64,000 bases of DNA from CAZGAH01 sp964523295. GTDB taxonomy: Bacteria; Desulfobacterota; Desulfovibrionia; Desulfovibrionales; Desulfovibrionaceae. Positions 24,153 through 34,400 of this stretch are shown piece by piece; positions within the stretch are counted from its first letter, which is position 1, and each line of letters starts with the position of its first letter. The translations under genes were made by a program, and so were the position numbers. The stretch is from the NCBI GenBank assembly GCA_964523295.1, contig CAZGAH010000007.1, positions 28,463-92,462 of the forward strand, written 5' to 3'. The notes under the pieces were generated by a model, which saw only the letters and a list, made by a program, of their open reading frames with translations, was not told the origin of the DNA and did not search any database.

Positions 24153-27020
24153 GTGACTACGCCCTACCACGCGCGCTACTTTGCTCATGAATTGAGACGC
24201 CAAGCCCCGGCGAACGACGAGGAACGGCTGTCGTTGTCCCTTTTTGACGCAAGCGTTGACCTGAATCCGCATCAAATAGACGCAGCTTTGTTTGCCCTTC
24301 GATCGCCTCTTTCAAAGGGCGCGATACTTGCCGATGAAGTCGGGCTCGGCAAGACCATTGAGGCAGGCCTTGTCTTGTGTCAATTTTGGGCGGAAAGGAA
24401 ACGCAGACTTCTTATTGTCTGTCCAGCTTCTATCCGAAAGCAATGGGCGTTGGAGTTGTCAGAGAAATTCAACCTCCAATGCGTCATCCTCGACGCAGCC
24501 TCATGCCGTGAAGTTAAACGAGCAGGCAATCCTTCCCCTTTTCTACAAAACGCGCTTATCATAACCTCCATGCATTTTGCGAGCAAGATGCGAGAAGAGG
24601 TTCGCTCTGTTCCTTGGGACGTGGTCATCATCGACGAGGCGCACAAGCTGCGTAACGCATATCGACCAGGCAACAGAATGGGACAAGCACTGCGTTGGGC
24701 TCTAAATGATCGTTTCAAGCTGTTGCTAACAGCTACTCCGCTTCAGAACTCCCTGTTGGAACTCTATGGCCTTTCAACCTTGCTCGACGCTCATATTTTT
24801 GGCGAGATCGCTGCTTTTCGTAACAGATATGCCAATCAGAACGGCGATCTTTCTGAGCTTCGAGAACGTCTGAAACGTGTTTGTAAAAGAACGCTTCGAA
24901 AAGACGTCTTGGAATATATCCGCTATACCGAGCGCAAACCCATTGCTTTCCAGTTCCGGGCAAGCGACGAGGAACATAGACTATACAGCGCGATATCTGC
25001 ATTTCTGCAACGAGACCAGGCATATTCTCTCCCACAAAGTCAACGTCAGCTTGTCGCACTGGTGCTGCGAAAACTGTTGGCTTCTTCCTCGTCAGCGCTC
25101 GCCGGCGCGTTGGAGACCCTTCGAAATCGTCTTTTACGCCTCAGGGCAGGCCTGCAAGAGGCGAGCGACCTGGCGGACACGTTGGTGCAAGGTGAAGAAA
25201 TCGAATCCGAAATCATCGACGAGGCCGAGCAGATTGCAGAAGAGTGCGAAAACGGGGACGCCACCGCGGAAAACATTGACCCGGTTGCGCTGGACGCCGA
25301 ACTCGACGAATTAAACCGCTTTATCGCCTGGGCCTCGTCCATCGGCGTCGACACGAAGACAAGGACTCTGCTCAAGGCGCTTGAAACCGGCTTCGATGCC
25401 ATGCAGGAAATGCGAGCAGCGCGTAAGGCACTGATCTTCACCGAATCACGTAAGACACAAGACTACCTGTTTGCCTTTCTTGAGGCCAATGGATACGCTG
25501 ATCGCGTCGTCCTCTTTAACGGGACGAATTCCAGCCCCCACGCAAAACGCGTATATGACGCCTGGTTGCTTACGAACAAAGACACTGGCCGCGCTACGGG
25601 CTCGCGCGACATCGACACGCGCACAGCGATTATTGACCATTTTCGCGACAGCGCGGAAATCATGATCGCGACTGAAGCCGCCGCCGAGGGCGTCAACCTT
25701 CAATTCTGCTCCCTGGTGATCAATTACGACCTGCCCTGGAATCCGCAACGCATCGAGCAACGCATCGGCAGGTGCCACAGGTACGGGCAGACGCATGACG
25801 TTGTCGTCATCAATTTTCTCAACGAACGCAATGAAGCTGATCGGCGTGTTTTCGAGTTGCTTACCGAAAAATTTCAGCTTTTTAGCGGCGTGTTCGGTTC
25901 CTCTGACGACGTGCTTGGCGGCATCGAATCCGGAGTGGACTTCGAAAACCGTATTCTCGCCATATACCAGACCTGCCGGACGCCCGAAGAGATCGACGCT
26001 GCCTTCGTCGCCTTGCGTCATGAATTGGAAAGCATGATCGAATTGCGTATGGAGTGGGCCAAACGCCAACTATTGGAAACTTTTGACGAGGACGTGCACG
26101 CGCGCCTTAAGGTCAGGCTGGACGCCACGCGCGCGCAACTCGACAAAGTAGGCGCTCGTTTTTGGGAGTTGTCGCGCTTCGTCCTCGCCAACCATGCCCG
26201 TTTTGACGACGCGAACTACTCCTTAGAACTTTTGTATGCCCCAATAGAAAGTCTTCGCCTTGGGCGCTACCACCTGGTTTCGAAGGAGCGCGAGAATGTC
26301 ACAGGCGATTTTCTGTACCGCCTGACGCACCCGCTCGGCGAGTATGTCCTGGATCGGGGACGCGCCTACGATACGCCGGACGCGACGCTCGTTTTTCACA
26401 GCAGCGCGAAACGCACGAAAATCTCCGTCGTGGACGCGTTGCGCGGCAAACGGGGTTGGCTTCTGCTGCAAGTATTGCGCATCGACTCGTTTCAGACCGA
26501 AGAATACCTGCTTTTCTCTGGCTTCACTGAGGACGGGGCACCGCTCGACCAGGAAACCTGCGAAAAACTTTTTTCCTGCCCTGGCAGCGTCGAACATTGC
26601 GCTGCACTCCCTGAGGATGTCACGCGAAAGCTCGGCGCAGACGCGCAGCAGTACGCCGCGGCGACCGTGTCGCGGTCCTTGGAGCAAAATAACCGTTACT
26701 TCCAGGAAGAACGAGAAAAACTCGAAAAGTGGGCCGAGGACATGGTCCAGGCGGCGGAAATTGAACTTTTAGACACAAAAAACCAGATCAAGACCTTGAA
26801 CCGTCAGGCGCGACAAGCGCCAACCGCAGAAGACGCGCATCGGCTTCAGACGCAGATTCAAGAGCTGCAAAAAAAGCAACGGCGGCAGCGACAACGCATT
26901 TTTGACGTTGAAGACGAGATTATCGAGAAACGCGACGCGTTGATCGGGGTGCTGGAGAGGCGAATGCGCCAGCACGCGAATGCCTCCCCCTTGTTTCGCA
27001 TTGAATGGAGTGTTGTCTAG
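24153..27020 (+). CDS. SNF2-family (RapA/DrmD-like) helicase of the defence island
   Basis: The 955-aa product starts at a GTG with poor Shine-Dalgarno, so the start is uncertain. SF2 motifs are clear: Q-like LNPHQIDAA, Walker A DEVGLGKT at 61-68, DEAHK at 161-165, TATPLQNS (motif III), TEAAAEGVNLQ (motif V) and QRIEQRIGRCHRYGQ (motif VI, 532-546). An acidic helical insertion (about 340-400) separates the RecA lobes. The last 150 residues form a coiled coil (KNQIKTLNRQARQAP ... QELQKKQRRQRQRIF). The architecture resembles RapA/HepA and DISARM DrmD translocases. It is likely a dsDNA motor cooperating with the methyltransferase and Res proteins encoded downstream on the same strand. Confidence 0.88.
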   Translation: MTTPYHARYFAHELRRQAPANDEERLSLSLFDASVDLNPHQIDAALFALRSPLSKGAILADEVGLGKTIEAGLVLCQFWAERKRRLLIVCPASIRKQWALELSEKFNLQCVILDAASCREVKRAGNPSPFLQNALIITSMHFASKMREEVRSVPWDVVIIDEAHKLRNAYRPGNRMGQALRWALNDRFKLLLTATPLQNSLLELYGLSTLLDAHIFGEIAAFRNRYANQNGDLSELRERLKRVCKRTLRKDVLEYIRYTERKPIAFQFRASDEEHRLYSAISAFLQRDQAYSLPQSQRQLVALVLRKLLASSSSALAGALETLRNRLLRLRAGLQEASDLADTLVQGEEIESEIIDEAEQIAEECENGDATAENIDPVALDAELDELNRFIAWASSIGVDTKTRTLLKALETGFDAMQEMRAARKALIFTESRKTQDYLFAFLEANGYADRVVLFNGTNSSPHAKRVYDAWLLTNKDTGRATGSRDIDTRTAIIDHFRDSAEIMIATEAAAEGVNLQFCSLVINYDLPWNPQRIEQRIGRCHRYGQTHDVVVINFLNERNEADRRVFELLTEKFQLFSGVFGSSDDVLGGIESGVDFENRILAIYQTCRTPEEIDAAFVALRHELESMIELRMEWAKRQLLETFDEDVHARLKVRLDATRAQLDKVGARFWELSRFVLANHARFDDANYSLELLYAPIESLRLGRYHLVSKERENVTGDFLYRLTHPLGEYVLDRGRAYDTPDATLVFHSSAKRTKISVVDALRGKRGWLLLQVLRIDSFQTEEYLLFSGFTEDGAPLDQETCEKLFSCPGSVEHCAALPEDVTRKLGADAQQYAAATVSRSLEQNNRYFQEEREKLEKWAEDMVQAAEIELLDTKNQIKTLNRQARQAPTAEDAHRLQTQIQELQKKQRRQRQRIFDVEDEIIEKRDALIGVLERRMRQHANASPLFRIEWSVV

Positions 27021-27473
27021 ATGCCACAGTCATTGTCAAATATAATTGTTCATATTGTGTTCAGTACAAAAAACAGAGAGGACTCAATTCGTGTTGAAGA
27101 CGAGGAGCGGTTGTATTTGTATATCGTTGGAGTTTTGCAAGGCCTTGGCTGCAATGCGTTAAAAATTGGAGGCACGGCGAATCATGTGCATATCGCTTGC
27201 ATACTGCATAGAACGCTAGCTGTCAGCAAAGTAGTAGAAAAAATCAAAATAGCAAGTTCAAGGTGGATAAAAACGATTAGCCAACACTATGAACAGTTCG
27301 CATGGCAAATTGGTTATGGAGCCTTTTCTGTAAGTCAATCACAACTCGGAAAACTTATTGCGTATATAGAACGCCAAAAAGAACACCATAGAGAAAATGA
27401 TTTTCAGGAAGAGTATCGTATTATTTTGAAAAAGCATGGTCTGATGCACGATGAGAGATACGTATGGGATTGA
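27021..27473 (+). CDS. IS200/IS605-type Y1 (REP-associated) transposase
   Basis: The 150-aa protein begins directly after the SNF2 stop codon. It is a single HUH Y1_Tnp domain. The HUH metal motif is NHVHIACI near residue 54, and the catalytic Tyr lies within YGAFSVSQSQLGKLIAYIER near 105-120. The ending LMHDERYVWD is typical of this subgroup. Such domesticated TnpA (RAYT) proteins act on palindromic REP repeats, and a large palindromic array starts about 60 bases downstream. The gene is AT-richer than its neighbours, a sign of separate arrival. Confidence 0.85.
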   Translation: MPQSLSNIIVHIVFSTKNREDSIRVEDEERLYLYIVGVLQGLGCNALKIGGTANHVHIACILHRTLAVSKVVEKIKIASSRWIKTISQHYEQFAWQIGYGAFSVSQSQLGKLIAYIERQKEHHRENDFQEEYRIILKKHGLMHDERYVWD

Positions 27474-27529
27474 CGGGTAGGGTTGCTGAGGCGGAATGTT
27501 GAAGCAAATTAGGGGGGGCAATCCGGGGG

Positions 27530-28258
27530 TGGCAATCCGGGGCGATGCCCCGGCCTATACTCGTATCGCCCCTTCGGGGCTCGTGCTCGGCCGTGGATTT
27601 GAGCGCTGAAGGCGCGGCGGATTATAGACCGGGGCATCGCCCCGGGTGGGGTGGTGGGCGGGGCATCGCCCCGGGTGGGGTGGTGGGCGAGGCATCGCCC
27701 CGGTGGGCGTCGGGCGTAAATACATCCGGGGCGATGCCCCGGCCTATACACATATCGCCCCTTCGGGGCTCGTGCTCGGCCGTGGATTTGAGCGCTGAAG
27801 GCGCGGCNNNNNNNNNNNNNNNNNNNNNNNNNNNNNNNNNNNNNNNNNNNNNNNNNNNNNNNNNNNNNNNNNNNNNNNNNNNNNNNNNNNNNNNNNNNNN
27901 NNNNNNNGGGTGGTGGGCGGGGCATCGCCCCGGGTGGGGTGGTGGGCGAGGCATCGCCCCGGGGTGCGTCGGGCGTAAATACATCCGGGGCGATGCTCGT
28001 GCTCGGCCGTGGATTTGAGCGCTGAAGGCGCGGCGGATTATAGACCGGGGCATCGCCCCGGGTGGGGTGGTGGGCGGGGCATCGCCCCGGGTGGGGTGGT
28101 GGGCGAGGCATCGCCCCGGTGGGCGTCGGGCGTAAATACATCCGGGGCGATGCCCCGGCCTATACACATATCGCCCCTTCGGGGCTCGTGCTCGGCCGTG
28201 GATTTAAGCGCTGAAGGCGCGGCGGATTATAGACCGGGGCATCGCCCCGGGTTATCAG
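27530..28258. repeat. REP-like palindromic tandem array (189-bp period)
   Basis: The array repeats a unit of 189 bases: the marker cggattatag recurs at 28034 and 28223, and from 27618 the unit would recur at the gap edge. Each unit holds several copies of the 13-base near-palindrome ggggcatcgcccc or its complement, linked by gtggggtggtgggc. About 13 cores are visible. One unit (around 27987) has an internal deletion. The 100-N gap at 27808-27907 lies inside, as expected of an unassembled repeat. Transcribed, it would form very stable hairpins between the transposase and the methyltransferase genes. Reading frames through it are artefacts. Confidence 0.9.
27808..27907. other. Assembly gap (100 N) in the repeat array
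   Basis: A round-number gap within the tandem array. The true array length is unknown. Confidence 0.95.
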
Positions 28259-28266
28259 GACAAATC

Positions 28267-31212
28267 ATGCACAATACATCGACCCCCAATTTCCAAAAGC
28301 TCGTCGAGTTGCTCAAGGAACTCTTTCAACTCGACCAGGCCGAGCTTGATTTCGGCATTTACCGCATCCTGAACCAGAAACGCGACGAGGTGACGCGTTT
28401 TCTGGAACGCGACCTCTTGCCTCAGGTGAAAGCCGGGTTGTCCTCATTCAAGTCCGCGGACAAGGTTGTACTTGAAAACGAGTTGGATCACGTCATGGAC
28501 TTCGCCGCCTTGGAGGACGAGGTCTACTCGCACCTCTACACCTTCTTCCGTCGCTACTACAAGGACGGCGACTTCCTCTCGCTCCGGCGCTACAAGGAGG
28601 GCGTCTACGCCATTCCCTACGAGGGCGAAGAGGTCAAGTTGCATTGGGCCAACGCAGACCAGTACTACATCAAAAGTGGCGAGCAATTTCGTGACTATGT
28701 TTTCAAGCTGCCCGACGGGCGACGCACGCATTTCAAACTGGTCGAAGCGGACACGGAGTTGGGCGACAACAAGCCCCGGGCCGGCGGCGAGCGGCGTTTT
28801 ATCCTTTGCGACGCCCCCCCCTGCATCGAGGACGGGGACGAGTTGCTCCTGCGCTTCGAGTACCGGCCCGACGAGCAGAAGCGCAAACAGGCCGAGTTGA
28901 ACCAGGCCGCGGCGCAGCGCCTGCTTGGCGACATCGGACTTCGCAACTGGCTGGGCGGTTTGTCGCAGAAGCGGCCGACCGAAAAGAACCCGAATCGCAC
29001 GCTGCTCGAAAAGCACCTCAACGACTACACCAGCCGCAACACCTTCGACTACTTCATCCACAAGGACCTGGGCGGCTTTCTGCGGCGCGAACTCGATTTC
29101 TTCATCAAAAACGAGATCATGCATCTCGACGACATCGAGAGCGACACCGCCCCGCGCGTGGAACAGTACCTGTCCAAGATCAAGGCCCTGCGTGGCGTCG
29201 CGCGCAAGATCATCCGCTTCCTGGAGCAACTGGAAAATTTCCAGAAAAAACTCTGGCTCAAGAAAAAATTCGTAGTCGAGACGCACTGGTGCCTGACCCT
29301 CGACCGCGTTCCCGAAGCGCTTTACCCGGACATCTGCGCCAACGCCACGCAGCGCGAGGAGTGGGTGCGGCTCTTTGCCATCGACGAACTCAAACCTGCG
29401 GCGCTGCAACACGGGCAGCAAATCCCCCTGGGCGGCTCGCCGACCGCGCCTGCGTACAGCGTCCCCCTGACCGTCGAGTTCCTCAAGGCCAACCCCTTTC
29501 TCGTGCTGGATACGAAGTTTTTCAGCACGGAGTTTAAGCACGCGGTGTTAGCCTCCGTCGACGACATAGACGCGCAATGCGACGGCGTGCTTGTGCATGG
29601 GGAGAATTTTGGGGCGCTGAACATACTGCAAGAACGGTATCGAGAAAAAATAAAATGTATTTACGCTGATCCCCCATATAACACAGGCGGAGACGACTTT
29701 ATGTATAAGGACGGATATATAGAGTCGTCTTGGATGTCCTTCATAGAAGGGCGCCTCAGCCAAACAATAAATTTTTTACACGAAAAATCGCTATCATTTT
29801 TTTCTATTGATGAAATTGAGCAAGCAATGATGAATGTCATACTAAGCCAGATGCAAGGAAAATCAAATTTTGTCGGTATGATAGTTTGGAAATCAAGGCA
29901 AATGGAAGACGCAAGGGCTCTTACCGGGTTATCAAATGATCATGAATATATAATTTGCTATCGCAACAGCAGCGCTGGATGCCTTAAGGGTGTACCCAAA
30001 GACCTCACAAAATTCTCAAACCCGGACAATGATGGACGAGGTCCATGGCGAAGTGCAGACTTGACTGGACTAGCAACAAAAGAACAACGCCCAAATTTGC
30101 ACTATGATTTAACTGATCCAATGACTTCTATAACCTATTCCTGTCCTCAAAAGGGGTGGAGGTATGACCCCACCACAATGAGGAAGAAAGTTACGGAAGG
30201 TAGAATTCTTTTTCCCAATGACCCAGCCAAAAGACCTCGGCACAAGCTCTTTCAAAATGAAATGGACAGTACTTACAAAAGCTTTTCTTCTGTAATATTA
30301 GATATAATAACTGCTGACGGAACCAAAGAAATCAACTCCATTTTAGCGTCTCATGTGTTTATTTTTCCTAAGCCTAGTACACTAATCCAAAAACTGATTG
30401 ATCAAATTGAGGATACTGCGACCCAAGTTCTCGACTTCTTCGCCGGCTCCGGCACCACCGCGCACGCGGTCATCAATCTCAACCGTGAGGACGGGGGCAC
30501 GCGTAAGTACATCCTCGTCGAGGTCGGCGAGCACTTCAACACCGTGCTCAAGCCGCGCATTCAGAAGGTCGTCTACTCGGACGCCTGGAAGGACGGCAAG
30601 CCCGTCTCGCGCAAGGGCTCATCGCATATGTTCAAATATTTCACCCTCGAATCCTACGAGGACGCGCTCAATAACCTGGAGCTGACGCGCGACGCGCTCA
30701 AGCAGCGCCAGCTCGAAAATCCCCTATTCCAGCAGTTCCGCGAGGACTACCTGCTCGGCTACATGCTCGACCTCGAGGCCGCGGGCAGTGCCTCGCTCCT
30801 GAACCTGGACGGCTTCGACGACCCCTTTGCCTACAAAATGAAAATCGCCATGGGCAGCGCCGGCGAGACCAAAACCGTGTGCGTGGACCTGATCGAGACT
30901 TTCAACTACCTGATCGGGTTGCGCGTCAAGACCATGGACGTCATCCGCGGCGTCTGCGTGGTCACGGGGCTGACGCCCCGGAGCGAGCGCGCGCTGGTCA
31001 TCTGGCGCAAGGTCAAGGAAATGGACAACGCGACCCTGGACGCCTTCTTCCGCCGCCAGGACTACCGCCCCCGCGACGCGGAGTTCGACCTCATCTACGT
31101 CAACGGCGACAACAATCTCGAAAACCTCCGCCGCGAGGACGAAACCTGGAAAGTGCGCCTGATCGAGCAGGAGTTCAAGCGCTTGATGTTCGCCGAGGAG
31201 AGTCTCTCATGA
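28267..31212 (+). CDS. mod: Beta-class adenine DNA methyltransferase with long N-terminal extension (type III Mod-like)
   Basis: ATG at 28267 follows CAGGAC and opens a 981-aa protein; upstream codons lie in the repeat array. Motif IV DPPYNTGGDDF is at residues 468-478, and motif I DFFAGSGTTAHAV is at 723-735. This is the beta order (catalytic, TRD, AdoMet-binding) of type III Mod and related N6-adenine enzymes. The first 440 residues, far longer than in EcoP15I-type Mod, are helical and Lys/Glu-rich and may bind partner subunits. DNA between about 29600 and 30420, covering motif IV to motif I, is markedly AT-rich compared with both flanks, which suggests a swapped target-recognition segment. 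It pairs with the Res gene downstream. Confidence 0.9.
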   Translation: MHNTSTPNFQKLVELLKELFQLDQAELDFGIYRILNQKRDEVTRFLERDLLPQVKAGLSSFKSADKVVLENELDHVMDFAALEDEVYSHLYTFFRRYYKDGDFLSLRRYKEGVYAIPYEGEEVKLHWANADQYYIKSGEQFRDYVFKLPDGRRTHFKLVEADTELGDNKPRAGGERRFILCDAPPCIEDGDELLLRFEYRPDEQKRKQAELNQAAAQRLLGDIGLRNWLGGLSQKRPTEKNPNRTLLEKHLNDYTSRNTFDYFIHKDLGGFLRRELDFFIKNEIMHLDDIESDTAPRVEQYLSKIKALRGVARKIIRFLEQLENFQKKLWLKKKFVVETHWCLTLDRVPEALYPDICANATQREEWVRLFAIDELKPAALQHGQQIPLGGSPTAPAYSVPLTVEFLKANPFLVLDTKFFSTEFKHAVLASVDDIDAQCDGVLVHGENFGALNILQERYREKIKCIYADPPYNTGGDDFMYKDGYIESSWMSFIEGRLSQTINFLHEKSLSFFSIDEIEQAMMNVILSQMQGKSNFVGMIVWKSRQMEDARALTGLSNDHEYIICYRNSSAGCLKGVPKDLTKFSNPDNDGRGPWRSADLTGLATKEQRPNLHYDLTDPMTSITYSCPQKGWRYDPTTMRKKVTEGRILFPNDPAKRPRHKLFQNEMDSTYKSFSSVILDIITADGTKEINSILASHVFIFPKPSTLIQKLIDQIEDTATQVLDFFAGSGTTAHAVINLNREDGGTRKYILVEVGEHFNTVLKPRIQKVVYSDAWKDGKPVSRKGSSHMFKYFTLESYEDALNNLELTRDALKQRQLENPLFQQFREDYLLGYMLDLEAAGSASLLNLDGFDDPFAYKMKIAMGSAGETKTVCVDLIETFNYLIGLRVKTMDVIRGVCVVTGLTPRSERALVIWRKVKEMDNATLDAFFRRQDYRPRDAEFDLIYVNGDNNLENLRREDETWKVRLIEQEFKRLMFAEESLS

Positions 31213-31274
31213 CAGTGAATCGACCTGAAAGCACGTTCATGGCCGGCCATCTTAACCTTTTCAGCGCTGCTTAA
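31209..31274 (+). CDS. Possible 21-codon ORF coupled to mod
   Basis: An ATGA overlap with the mod stop opens MTVNRPESTFMAGHLNLFSAA, followed by a TAA. It may be the 5' stub of a gene deleted between mod and res, or meaningless. No family is recognised. Confidence 0.25.
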   Translation: MTVNRPESTFMAGHLNLFSAA

Positions 31275-31462
31275 TATCGTGGAAGGCTAACAGGCGTTTT
31301 GAGAAGAGCATACTCGCGACAATGGAGCTTGTTGATAGTGAAACGGCGTTTTGCTCTCAACAAAGACACGTGATGTGAGTTTACTCACAGCAAACGCAAC
31401 GAGCACACGGCCGCAGACAACCAGGCGAATAACAACAACCTACTACTACAGAAAGACCTGAC
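31275..31462. other. Spacer between mod and res
   Basis: No gene is seen. The spacing is unusual for type III operons, where mod and res normally overlap or nearly touch. Confidence 0.4.
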
Positions 31463-34400
31463 ATGGCCAGACCACGAAAAAATCAAACGCCCCAGCGCCC
31501 GCCGCTTCCGTTTCACGCCCGCCTGGTCCTCAATCAATGGCTCCTCTCCCTTTTCGGCGCAAAAGGATTCATCGACCTGGCCCGCGGGCTCAAGGACGAG
31601 GCCCTGCTCGGGCTTGATCCCGACAATATCAGCAAATTCCAGCACGTTCTGGCCTTGCAGCTCCCCGAGGACTCGCTGCTGACTCGCGACGAGCTGCTGG
31701 CCTACGATCAAAACATCGTGCGCCACTGGCTGCGCATCACTGCGGCGCGCAACGCGCACGGCGCGCCCTTGTACCCCAAGTATTACCAATATCTTTCCCT
31801 GCTCTTTGTGGAAATTTATCTGGACCGGTACTTCAGGGACCGGGCCGGCCTGCTGGCGTCGCTCAACGCCCATTGCGAGGTTTTCAACAACGCGGTCGAA
31901 GCCCAGGACAAGGTTGCGCCGTTCACGCTGGACGGCTTGAACAAGCTCGCGTTTTGGGCGGCCACAGGGTCGGGCAAGACCCTGCTCATGCACGTCAATA
32001 TTCTCCAATTCAGGCATTACCAGGCCAAGAGCGGGGCGCAGAACGCCTTCAACCGCGTCATCCTGCTGACGCCCAACGAGGGGCTGTCCTACCAGCATCT
32101 TGAAGAATTTCGCTTGTCCGGCGTCGAGGCCGATCTTTTCGACAAGGACAAGCCCAGCGCGTTTCGCGGCAAGGCCGTGGAAATCATCGACGTCCACAAG
32201 CTCCGCGAGGAGGCCAAGGAAAAAACCGTCGCCGTCGATTCGTTCGAGGGCGACAACCTCGTGCTCGTAGACGAGGGGCACCGCGGGGCCGGGGGCGTTG
32301 AATGGATGGACAAGCGCAATCGCCTGTGCGAGGGCGGCTTTTCTTTCGAATACTCGGCGACCTTCGGGCAAGCCATGAAGGCGGCGGGAAACGCCGCGCT
32401 GACCCACATCTATCTGAAATGCATTCTGTTCGATTATTCTTACAAATATTTCTACAGCGACGGATTCGGCAAGGAATACCGCATCCTCAACCTCGCGGAC
32501 GACCATGACGACGTTAGCCGCGATTTGTATCTCACTGCCTGCCTGCTGGCGTTTTACCAGCAGCTCAGGCTCTTTCAGGACCGTAAGGCCCCCTTCGCTC
32601 GCTTTCTGCTCCACGAGCCTTTGTGCGTCTTTGTCGGTGGTAGCGTGAACGCCGTACGCACGGAAAACAGACGTCAGGTGTCGGACGTCGTAGACATACT
32701 CCTCTTTCTCGCCGCTTTCGCCTCCAACAAGGCAAAGGCCGTCGCCCGACTGGAGCGGCTGCTGCGCGGTGAGGCTGTTCTTCGGAATGCGCAGGGGCAT
32801 AACATCTTCGACAACGCCTTTCCCTATATTTTACGCCTCGACCTTGACGCCGACGCGCTGTACGACGACATGCTCAAAACGGTGTTCAATGCGACAGCGT
32901 CAGGCAAGCTGCATGTAGAAAACCTCAAGGGAGCCGACGGCGAAATCGCGCTTTCCATCGGAACAAGCGAGGCTCCATTCGGCGTCATCAACGTTGGCGA
33001 CACCACCGCGCTCTCCAGGCTATGCAACGCGCATGACTCGCTCGTAGTCTCTGAGCGCTCGTTTTCCGGGTCTCTTTTCAAAGAGATCAACAACGCCGAT
33101 TCTCCGCTCAAGGTGCTCATTGGCTCGAAGAAATTTACAGAAGGCTGGAACAGTTGGCGCGTCTCGACCATGGGGTTGATGAACATCGGCCGAACCGAGG
33201 GCTCGGAGATCATCCAGCTTTTCGGCCGCGGCGTCCGGCTCAAGGGCTTCAACTTTTGCCTCAAACGCAGCCGCGAGATGGACGGCGTCACGCCTCCTGA
33301 GCATATAGACGTCGTCGAGACCTTGAATATTTTTGGCGTGCGCGCCGACTATATGCGTCAGTTCAAGGAATACTTAGAAGACGAAGGATTACCGACAAAT
33401 GACGACATGGAGACCCTCATTCTGCCCGTTGTCGCCAATCTCGGCGGAAAACGCCTCAAAGTCCCGGCGGTGAAAGAGGGTATCGACTTCAAGAGAACAG
33501 GACCAAAGCCGACGCTGGACCTGCCTCCTGACTATTTACAGCGTCACCCCGTCATCCTTGATTGGTACCCCAAGGTTCAGGCGGAAGTGAGCAGGGGATT
33601 GCGAACAACGAGCGATAATGCAGTTAAAGAGAAGAACGCGTTAACAGAAACTCACGTCGCATTCCTCGACATTGACGCTCTTTTCTTCGAGCTGGTGAAC
33701 TATAAAAACGAACGCAGCTGGCAGAATATCAACATACCGAGGTCCATGATACTAGTGCTTCTCGCAAACAACTCATGGTATACGCTCTTTATTCCGAAAC
33801 ACGAGCTTGATTTTTATTCCTTTGATGCCGTCAACAGGTGGCAGGAAATCGCAACATCGCTGCTTAAAAAATATTGTGATCGGTTTTACAGGTACAAGAA
33901 AGATGAATACGAAAGACCGAACATGGAGCTTCGCCTTCTCTCGGAGGAAGACAAAAATTTCATAGGTGAAGGATACCGAATTATGATCGAGAAGTCGCGG
34001 ACAGACATTATTGAAGGACTTACACAGATAATCAAAAAAATCGTAAAGGGCGACGTATCGGACATGGAGTTCAATACTTTTAAATCCTTTGTGTTTGATC
34101 GACATCTCTATCGACCACTTGTCTACTGCGCCAGCGACGTGATTAAGGTCTCTCCGGTCGCTCTTAACGAGGGTGAACGGGATTTCGTTCTTGATCTTCG
34201 TACCTTCTGCAACAACAACCCAGACTTCTTTGCCGATGGACGGGAGCTATACCTCTTGCGCAACCAGAGTAAGGGGCGGGGGCTCGGCTTCTTTGAAGCA
34301 CATAATTTCTATCCCGATTTCATCATCTGGCTTCTTCATCGCGGCATTCAGCACATCATCTTTGTTGATCCCAAAGGAATTACTAGACTCGAAGGCCTCA

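Noticed and set aside
27530..28258. CRISPR array
   Set aside because: Units are about 189 bp with internal palindromes and conserved, not unique, intervening sequence; no cas genes are near.
28009..28266. 86-residue N-terminal extension of the methyltransferase
   Set aside because: It translates the palindromic repeats; the ATG at 28267 has its own RBS and matches the protein's conserved start.
31385..32800. 471-codon ORF opposite res
   Set aside because: Shadow; the plus-strand frame carries clear helicase motifs.
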